Assembly (NCBI GenBank): GCA_958295855.1
Contig: OY282383.1
Location: forward strand, 936,481 to 1,000,480
Source of the DNA: an uncultured Poribacteria bacterium
GTDB taxonomy: Bacteria > Poribacteria > WGA-4E > WGA-3G
Direction: 5' to 3'
DNA length: 64,000 bases
In this document: in pieces, positions 27,515 through 35,841 of the stretch
How positions within the stretch are numbered: the stretch's first letter is position 1
How the letters are laid out: each line of letters opens with the position of its first letter
Position numbers and translations under genes: made by a program
Notes under the pieces: generated by a model
The model's input: only the letters and a program-made list of their open reading frames with translations
What the model was told of the DNA's origin: nothing
Database searches by the model: none

Positions 27515-29341
27515 ATGCATAAGCAAGTAGAGCAAATTCAGGAGGCGACAGTTCTGTTTGCTGGCGACTCCGGCGATGGATCCCAAACCATTGGGACACA
27601 GATGACAGAGACCTCTGCCATTGTCGGAAACGATGTCGCAACATTGCCCGATTACCCGGCTGAAATTCAGGCACCTGCTGGCTCACTCGCAGGGGTTTCT
27701 GGATTCCAATTACACTTCTCCAGTGAAAATATTCACACCCCCGGCGATACCTGTGACGTGCTTGTGGTGATGAACCCCGCCGCCTTAAAAGTCAATATCC
27801 ATAAACTGAAAACCAACGGAATTCTGATTGTGAATTCAGATAATTTCGCGCGGCGAAATTTGCGATTGGCTGGCTACGAGGACAATCCGCTTGAGGACGA
27901 CTCCCTCACAAAATATCAGGTCTTCCCTGTCGAATTGACACGGCTTACCGGAAAAGCACTTGAAGCCACCGGCCTCAGCACCCGCGAGATTGACCGGTGT
28001 AAAAACTTTTTCGCACTCGGGATGATTCTGTGGCTCTACAACCGCCCTATGGAGTATACCATGAGGTGGATTAAGACCAAGTTTGCGAAAAAGCCTCAGT
28101 ACATTGAATCAAATATCTTGGCACTCCGAGCCGGCAATACCTACTGCGAAGCTACCGAACAATTTGCTACCTCTTATGAAGTCAAGCCGGCACAATTTGC
28201 CTCCGGAAAATATCGGAATATTGAAGGCAATATGGCAACCGTCTTAGGGCTAATCACCGCTTCGCATCAATCCGGGCTACAACTCGTCTACGGCAGTTAT
28301 CCGATAACGCCCGCCAGTGACATCCTTCACGGGCTAGCACAATACCGGAATTTTGGCGTTGTGACGATGCAGATGGAGGACGAAATCTCCGCTGTCGGGG
28401 TGGCTATCGGGGCCGCTTTTAGCGGCGCACTCGGCGTTACCGGCAGTAGCGGGCCCGGCCTCGCCCTCAAATCTGAAGCCATTAATCTCGCAATGATTGC
28501 CGAATTGCCGCTCATCGTATGCAATATCCAAAGAGCCGGCCCTTCAACAGGGATGCCCACAAAAACGGAGCAGTCTGACCTGTTGCAGATGTTTTATGGC
28601 AGAAACGGCGAATCCCCAGTCCCTATCCTGGCAGCGTGCTGCCCACACGACTGTTTTGAAACCATTTATGAGGCATGCCGAATCGCCGTAAAATACAGGA
28701 CACCTGTCATTTTTTTGTCGGATCTGTACATCGCACTGGGCGCAGAACCGTGGCGCATTCCCAACCTCGCAGAACTTCCTAAAATCGAACCCAATTTCCA
28801 AACCGAAGTGGGAGGGTTCGAACCATATCTGAGAGACGAAGCTACCCTCGCACGCCCCTGGGCAAAGCCTGGCACGCCCGGCCTAGAACACCGCATCGGC
28901 GGACTGGAAAAATCGGATATTACCGGGAATGTCAGTTATGATGCGGAAAACCATGAGAAAATGGTCGGTATTAGAGCTGAAAAGGTCGCGCGCATCGCTG
29001 AAGATATACCCCCAACGGAAGTCTTTGGCGCACCAGAGGGAGAACTGCTTGTACTCGGATGGGGCGGCACTTATGGCACCCTCCGCACCAGTGTTGAACA
29101 TAAAATAGATGAAGGGCACGCAATAGCCCATGTACACTTGCGTTACATCAATCCATTCCCCAGTGACCTAGGGGAGATTCTCAACCGATTCAAAACGGTT
29201 TTAATCCCAGAGTTGAACAGCGGGCATCTCCTCCAATTAATCCGGGCCGAGTATCTTGTTGATGCAGTCGGACTCAACAAAGTCCAGGGGCAACCCTTCC
29301 AAGTTTTTGAATTGGAATCTAAAATTAAATCGCTCCTCTAA
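27515..29341 (+). CDS. 2-oxoacid:ferredoxin oxidoreductase, alpha/gamma subunit fusion
   Basis: GDSGDGSQTIG N-terminal gamma domain; YGSYPITPASDILHGLAQ; TGSSGPGLALKSEAINLA; followed by the beta subunit. Confidence 0.92.
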   Translation: MHKQVEQIQEATVLFAGDSGDGSQTIGTQMTETSAIVGNDVATLPDYPAEIQAPAGSLAGVSGFQLHFSSENIHTPGDTCDVLVVMNPAALKVNIHKLKTNGILIVNSDNFARRNLRLAGYEDNPLEDDSLTKYQVFPVELTRLTGKALEATGLSTREIDRCKNFFALGMILWLYNRPMEYTMRWIKTKFAKKPQYIESNILALRAGNTYCEATEQFATSYEVKPAQFASGKYRNIEGNMATVLGLITASHQSGLQLVYGSYPITPASDILHGLAQYRNFGVVTMQMEDEISAVGVAIGAAFSGALGVTGSSGPGLALKSEAINLAMIAELPLIVCNIQRAGPSTGMPTKTEQSDLLQMFYGRNGESPVPILAACCPHDCFETIYEACRIAVKYRTPVIFLSDLYIALGAEPWRIPNLAELPKIEPNFQTEVGGFEPYLRDEATLARPWAKPGTPGLEHRIGGLEKSDITGNVSYDAENHEKMVGIRAEKVARIAEDIPPTEVFGAPEGELLVLGWGGTYGTLRTSVEHKIDEGHAIAHVHLRYINPFPSDLGEILNRFKTVLIPELNSGHLLQLIRAEYLVDAVGLNKVQGQPFQVFELESKIKSLL

Positions 29342-29346
29342 GTTTG

Positions 29347-29365
29347 CCACTATTTTCAATAGTGG
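29347..29365. repeat. Hairpin CCACTATTTTCAATAGTGG, copy downstream of korA-like gene
   Basis: Direct reading; same 19-mer at 27465-27483. Confidence 0.9.
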
Positions 29366-29492
29366 TGAAACATTTTCTGCCATAAGCCGGGCCTCGCATG
29401 AAATTCCTTTTGCATGTCTCGGCTGATGCGCTAATGGTGTTAACCCCTGCAAAGCAGGGAAAACCAATACCAAAAAAGGCAAGTCACACATA

Positions 29493-30542
<1,050 letters not shown>

Positions 30543-30989
30543 GGAAGTAAACCCCTGCTTACAGGGGTAAATACCACAACAGGTTACGTTGTCAGTATCA
30601 GTTATCGGTTAAAAGAGACGGGCGATGAACATCACCCCTCTTTAACCGATAACTGTTCGCGTAGTCGCGCGATTCGTTGCATAAGCATGTTTATGAGAAT
30701 AAAATTAGTCTTGATAATAGAATCCCACCATGTCAAACCATAATTCATCTCTTAAGTCAGGCATCCTCGACAACCATCATCGAGGAAATGTTGGCAATTT
30801 CCTGAAGTCCAAAATCGAAGAGGGTTCCTCTCTTTCTATTGTCTCCGCGTACTTTACGATTTACGCCTTTCAGGCACTCAAAGAGTCGCTCACAGAAATT
30901 AAAGAACTTCGATTTCTGTATGGTGAACCCCGCTTTGTGAAAAGCGTTGACTCAGAAAACACCGACAAAAAAGCCTTCAAAATTGATTT

Positions 30990-31074
30990 TTCGTCATTCC
31001 TTGCGGAGTAATCAGAATGCAAGACAGGTCTAACAATGCACTGTAGATCTCGTCGGAGGTTTCTGATGCAACCT
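30990..31074 (-). repeat. Dispersed ~85-bp repeat (R1), reverse orientation, inside helicase remnant
   Basis: ttttcgtcattccttgcggag...ctgtagatctcgtcggaggtttctgatgcaa. Confidence 0.85.
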
Positions 31075-31273
31075 TTGTCGTAGGAGCGATCTCCGAATCG
31101 CGACATTGATCAGCAACCGGGACCGCAGCGACGTGAAGATGTGGTTTGATGAAATTTGGGATGACAAAGAACTCGTCGAAGATGTTAAAGAGGAAGTCCT
31201 ATTATACCTTGAACAACACTATCAAAATTTCACAATACCCCGACGTTTATTTACTACAAAACTCTGTAAACCT

Positions 31274-31358
31274 TGCGTCAGAACCCTCCGACGAGATCTA
31301 CAGTACATTGCTGTGCCTGTCTCGCATTCTCAATTCTCCGCAAGGAATAACGAAAAAG
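31274..31358 (+). repeat. Dispersed repeat R1, forward orientation, inside helicase remnant, reading frame open through it
   Basis: ttgcgtcagaaccctccgacgagatctacag...ttctccgcaaggaataacgaaaaa. Confidence 0.88.
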
Positions 31359-31907
31359 CGATTCTTGGGTGAGCAAGAAAAAAGTGGACTGCTTACTGAG
31401 GATGTACAACTCATTGATACAGACATCTGGAAAACCCTATTTGAGTTCCAGAAGGACGCGGTAAAGGGAGCAATTAACAAGATTCGACAACACAACGGTT
31501 GTATCATCGCGGATAGTGTCGGCTTGGGTAAAACCTTCGAGGCACTCGCTGTGATTAAATACTTTGAACTGTTGAATAACAAGGTACTTGTGTTATGTCC
31601 AAAGAAATTGCGGGACAATTGGACAATTTATCGAGCAGAGAATAACAGCGAATTGAATCCCTTCCTCAAAGACAGGTTTGGATACACCGTTCTGTCACAT
31701 ACCGACTTGAGCCGCGAGAGTGGGTGGGCGGGTGACATTAACCTTGAAACTATCAACTGGGGCAACATTACCCTGATGATTGGAAAAAGCTGCCCATTCC
31801 TGATGTGCCGCCTGAGCAACAAGCTCCGATTGTTGAACTTGTCGATCAAATTCTTGATGCCAAGTGCGCAGCCTCAGATGCGAACGTATCCGCCCTTGAA
31901 AAAGAGA

Positions 31908-31936
31908 TTGACAAGCAGGTGTATGCGTTGTATAAT
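31908..31936 (+). promoter_or_regulatory. Perfect TTGACA-N17-TATAAT inside MTase-tail coding sequence, upstream of TIR-TPR1
   Basis: TTGACA 31908-31913, TATAAT 31931-31936. Confidence 0.75.
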
Positions 31937-32037
31937 TTAACGCAAGAAGAGATCGCTCTTGTGGAGGCGGAGGCGGAGTAAATTTTCTGAATGCACTACC
32001 TCACTCTTGGACGAGTCGTTATTGTGGAGGAAAGAGA

Positions 32038-33540
32038 ATGAGCAAACCACTGAAGATATTCATTACCTATTCACATACCAATACAGCAGAAAAGGAAAAA
32101 TTGAGAATCCGTCTTGCTGTCATGGAGCACGAAGGCTTAATAAGCCCCTGGGACGACAACGAAATCACCCCTGGTGACGAGTGGCGTGATGCCATTTCCA
32201 GTAACCTTGCCGATTCCGACATTCTGCTCTATCTCACCTCCGCTTATAGCCTTGCCTCTGAAAGCTGCAACAAGGAATTGGCCGAGGCGTTAAACGCAGA
32301 GATAAGAGTTATCCCGATTATTCTTGAAGATTGCGATTGGAAAAAGCATCAACTCAGGAACTTTCAAGCTCTTCCTGAAAGAGGTAAACCCCTTAACAAA
32401 TGGGTTCCAGAGAGCGATGGCTGGCAAAATGTGGTGGAGGGTATCCGAAAAGCCGTTACCGAACCCCGGATAACACCAGAAGAAATAGAAATGTTGGCTG
32501 ATTTGGCATTACAACGGGGTAACTTTCTGATGATGCTGGAACAAATAGATGGGGCAATAGAAGCCTACTCACGTGCAATTGACCTTAATCCGCGCTATGC
32601 TGATGCCTATAACAATCGCGGCATTGCTTACAGGCGAAAAGGCGATGTTGAGCGCGCCATCGAAGACTATACTACAGCCATACAACTCAATCCCAAACTT
32701 GCCATAGCCTATAGCAATCGCGGCGGGGCTTACCTCGAAAAAGGCAAAGTTGACCTCGCCATCAAAGACTATAACAAAGCGATAAAACTCAATCCCAAAC
32801 TTGCCGATGCCTATAGCAATCGCGGCGGGGCTTACCTCGAAAAAGGCGATGTTGATCGCGCCATCGAAGACTTTACTACAGCCATACAACTCAATCCCAA
32901 ACTTGCCATAGCCTATAGCAATCGCGGCGGGGCTTACCTCGAAAAAGGCGATGTTGATCGCGCCATCGAAGACTTTACTACAGCCATACAACTCAATCCC
33001 AAACTTGCCAATGCCTATTACAATCGAGGCATTGCTTACGAAGAAAAAGGTGAACTTGATCGCGCCATCAAAGACTATACTACAGCCATACAACTCAAAC
33101 CAGGTTATGCCGAAGCCTATAACAATCGCGGTCTTGCTTACGACAAAAAAGGTGAACTTGATCACGCCATCGAAGACCATACTACAGCCATACAACTCAA
33201 TCCCAAACATGCCGATGCCTATAACAATCGCGGTGGGGCTTACCTCGAAAAAGGTGAACTTGATCGCGCCATCGCTAATTTTAGCAAGGCGATAGAACTC
33301 AAACCAGACATAGTCGAAGCCTATAGCAATCGCGGTCTTGCTTACCTCGAAAAAGGTGAACTTGATCGCGCCATCGCTAATTTTAGCAAGGTGATAGAAC
33401 TGAAACCAAATTATGCTGAGGCCTATCTCGCTCGCGGTTTTGCTTACTACAAAAAAGGCGATGTTGACAGGGCGATTGCAGACCATAGTGAGGTACGGAA
33501 ACTCAAACCCGATCTGCTTGAGGAACTACAAAATGGCTAG
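32038..33540 (+). CDS. TIR domain-TPR repeat protein 1
   Basis: [10 protein letters not shown]...[26 protein letters not shown] (TIR with conserved Glu) followed by near-identical 34-aa TPRs; GGAGGAAAG RBS. Confidence 0.88.
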   Translation: MSKPLKIFITYSHTNTAEKEKLRIRLAVMEHEGLISPWDDNEITPGDEWRDAISSNLADSDILLYLTSAYSLASESCNKELAEALNAEIRVIPIILEDCDWKKHQLRNFQALPERGKPLNKWVPESDGWQNVVEGIRKAVTEPRITPEEIEMLADLALQRGNFLMMLEQIDGAIEAYSRAIDLNPRYADAYNNRGIAYRRKGDVERAIEDYTTAIQLNPKLAIAYSNRGGAYLEKGKVDLAIKDYNKAIKLNPKLADAYSNRGGAYLEKGDVDRAIEDFTTAIQLNPKLAIAYSNRGGAYLEKGDVDRAIEDFTTAIQLNPKLANAYYNRGIAYEEKGELDRAIKDYTTAIQLKPGYAEAYNNRGLAYDKKGELDHAIEDHTTAIQLNPKHADAYNNRGGAYLEKGELDRAIANFSKAIELKPDIVEAYSNRGLAYLEKGELDRAIANFSKVIELKPNYAEAYLARGFAYYKKGDVDRAIADHSEVRKLKPDLLEELQNG

Positions 33541-33766
33541 AAAAATTTTTGTTTCCTATAAACACGCTGATGATAGTGTTGAGCCCCTGAACGGTGAAAC
33601 AACTGCCCGCGCTTATGTTGATGAGTTAATTGAGTTATTTGAAGGCGATGAAATCTATAAAGGAGAAGGTGATGAAGATTTAAGCGAATTTAAGGATGAA
33701 ACTATTGAATCTCATCTGAAAGATAAGATATAGGACAGTAGTTTAACACTTGTCCTAATTTCACCA
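33533..33766 (+). pseudogene. Truncated TIR-like (DUF1863/ThsB-type) gene
   Basis: [78 protein letters not shown]: in-frame TAG at 33731, then a gcgacgtgcattc repeat. Confidence 0.7.
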
Positions 33767-33823
33767 TTGTCTGAATGCGACGTGCATTCGCCCATAAGCG
33801 ACGTGCATTCAGACTAAGTAAGA

Positions 33824-33852
33824 TTGACAAATTCATCTCTAAATTGTATAAT
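33824..33852 (+). promoter_or_regulatory. TTGACA-N17-TATAAT upstream of FRG-TPR gene
   Basis: TTGACA 33824-33829, TATAAT 33847-33852. Confidence 0.7.
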
Positions 33853-33893
33853 TTGATAATGCTTGGAGGAATGTAGAATAGAAACATCAACGC

Positions 33894-35441
33894 ATGAACA
33901 CACCAATTGAAATATCTAACTTGGCGGACTACATCAACCAAATAGATGAGATAACCCATCCCGAAAAAAACTATCTCTACCGCGGTCAGGAAAATGAAGC
34001 GTGGCTAGTCACCAGCAGTGCTTATCGTCGCTTGGTAAGTAGTGCTGAGGGTTTGGAAAAGGAAGCCGATCTCCTTCCCAATTCGTTGCGGCTTCTGTGC
34101 CGGAATTACCTTATACAAATCGTTGATGAAATTAAACTAAGGCACCCCTCTACATATAGGGATCTATTAAAGAGGAACACCGCTATGGATAACAGATTAA
34201 CCGACAAAGGCGAACTTTTCTCCAAGTACTTGCGGCGGGGCAATCAGAGGTTGCTATCGAAAAAGTACAATGAGGCAATCGAAGACTACAACGAGGCAAT
34301 TGCGTTGAATCCAAGCTATGTGCATAGCTATAGCATGCGCGGCTACGCTTATCGTATTAAAGGTGAGTTTGAGTCCGCTATCAAAGATTATACCAAACTG
34401 ATAGAGCTCAGACCCGATGATGCCGAGGCACATTGTAATCGCGGTCTCGCTTACTGCAAAAAAGGGGAACTTGCGCTCGCCATGCAAGACTTCAACAAAG
34501 CGATTAAACTCGAACCGCATCTTGCTGACGCATATAACGGTCGCGGTTTGACGTACTGCCAGAAGGGTGAGATTAACCTCGCCATCCAAGATTATAATAT
34601 GGCGATAGCACTGAGACCCGATTTTGCCAAGGCCTATAACAATCGTGGTATTGCTTACCGAGAGAAAGGTGAATTAGATCAGACTATTGATGACACCGGC
34701 ACGGCAATAGAACTGTACCCAGGTTTCGCTTATGCCTATAGCAATCGCGGTAACGCTTATGTCAGCAAGGGCTTGGTGAATCTTGCTATCAAAGACTACA
34801 ATAAGGCGATACGTCTGAACCCAAATCTTGCCGAACTCTATTGCAATCGCGGCGTGGCTTACGAAGACAAGGGGGAACTTGAGCGTGCTATTGAAGACTA
34901 TACCAAAGCGATAGCACTCAAACCTGTTTATGCCGAGGCATATAATAATCGCGGCAATACTTACAGCAAAAAAGGCGAGTTTCATCGCGCCATCCAAGAC
35001 TTTAACACCGCGATAGAACTCAAACCAGACATGGCAGAAGTTTATGGCAACCGCGGCAATACTTACAGCAAAAAAGGCGAGTTTCATCGCGCCATCCAAG
35101 ACTTTAACACCGCGATAGAACTCAAACCAGACATGGCAGAAGTGTACAACAATCGAGGTTTGACCTACTTCGCCAAAGGTAAGGTTGAGCATGCCATTGC
35201 GGACTATACCAAAGCGATAGAACTCAAACCAGACATGGCCGAAGCCTATTACTGTCGCGGCGTGGTGTGGGCACGCCTGCAAAAATGGGAAAAAGCAAGA
35301 TTAGACCTGACTGTTGCCAAGATTATCGGGAAGGACAGCATACCCGCTTTTCAACGCGCCAACAGAAGTATTGCATATTTTGAGCAGAAACATGGCGTTG
35401 AGCTCCCAGAAGACATCGCTGCAATGCTCACTCCCCCGTAG
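33894..35441 (+). CDS. FRG-domain fragment fused to TPR repeats
   Basis: N-term YLYRGQENEAWLVTSSAYRRL (FRG motif) then TPRs; C-term WEKARLDLTVAK...EDIAAMLTPP shared with TIR-TPR2. Confidence 0.8.
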   Translation: MNTPIEISNLADYINQIDEITHPEKNYLYRGQENEAWLVTSSAYRRLVSSAEGLEKEADLLPNSLRLLCRNYLIQIVDEIKLRHPSTYRDLLKRNTAMDNRLTDKGELFSKYLRRGNQRLLSKKYNEAIEDYNEAIALNPSYVHSYSMRGYAYRIKGEFESAIKDYTKLIELRPDDAEAHCNRGLAYCKKGELALAMQDFNKAIKLEPHLADAYNGRGLTYCQKGEINLAIQDYNMAIALRPDFAKAYNNRGIAYREKGELDQTIDDTGTAIELYPGFAYAYSNRGNAYVSKGLVNLAIKDYNKAIRLNPNLAELYCNRGVAYEDKGELERAIEDYTKAIALKPVYAEAYNNRGNTYSKKGEFHRAIQDFNTAIELKPDMAEVYGNRGNTYSKKGEFHRAIQDFNTAIELKPDMAEVYNNRGLTYFAKGKVEHAIADYTKAIELKPDMAEAYYCRGVVWARLQKWEKARLDLTVAKIIGKDSIPAFQRANRSIAYFEQKHGVELPEDIAAMLTPP

Positions 35442-35711
35442 GCATAGCAGTGGAGAGGGAAACTTTCTGAATCGCGGAGTGACGCGGATATCACAGATTT
35501 CACGGATTTTCACTCCGCGTCCTCTGCGATAATCCGTGATTCAGACAAATACACCCACTCACTCCCAAAGGAATCCGCACTATCAAAGAAAGTATCTAAA
35601 AAATCACTGCGGCAGAACTCAGAGAAATTTCCTCAGTTGCAAGCACTCAAAAATCCGCGTCCTCCGCGTCATCTGTGATAATCCGCGATTCAGACGGTCA
35701 CAGAAATGAGG

Positions 35712-35740
35712 TTGACAAACAGGCACATACATGCTATAAT
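35712..35740 (+). promoter_or_regulatory. TTGACA-N17-TATAAT upstream of TIR-TPR2
   Basis: TTGACA 35712-35717, TATAAT 35735-35740; same distance to ATG as for TIR-TPR1. Confidence 0.75.
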
Positions 35741-35841
35741 TTGACATCAGGGGAGATTCGAATTGTGGAGGCGGAGGCGGAATAAATTGTCTGAATGCAC
35801 TACCTCACTCTTGGACGAGTCGTTATTGTGGAGGAAAGAGA

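Larger units (their letters stand above)
30730..31981 (+). pseudogene. Helicase remnant (PLD-like N-term plus helicase motif I) carrying two dispersed-repeat insertions, joined to a type IIG/Eco57I-like methyltransferase C-terminal tail
   Basis: MSNHNSSLKSGILDNHHRGNVGNFLKSKIEEGSSLSIVSAYFTIYAFQALK...; FEFQKDAVKGAINKIRQHNGCIIADSVGLGKTFEALAVIKYFE; then (31778-31981) DWKKLPIPDVPPEQQAPIVELVDQILDAK...EIDKQVYALYNLTQEEIALVEAEAE*. Confidence 0.8.
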
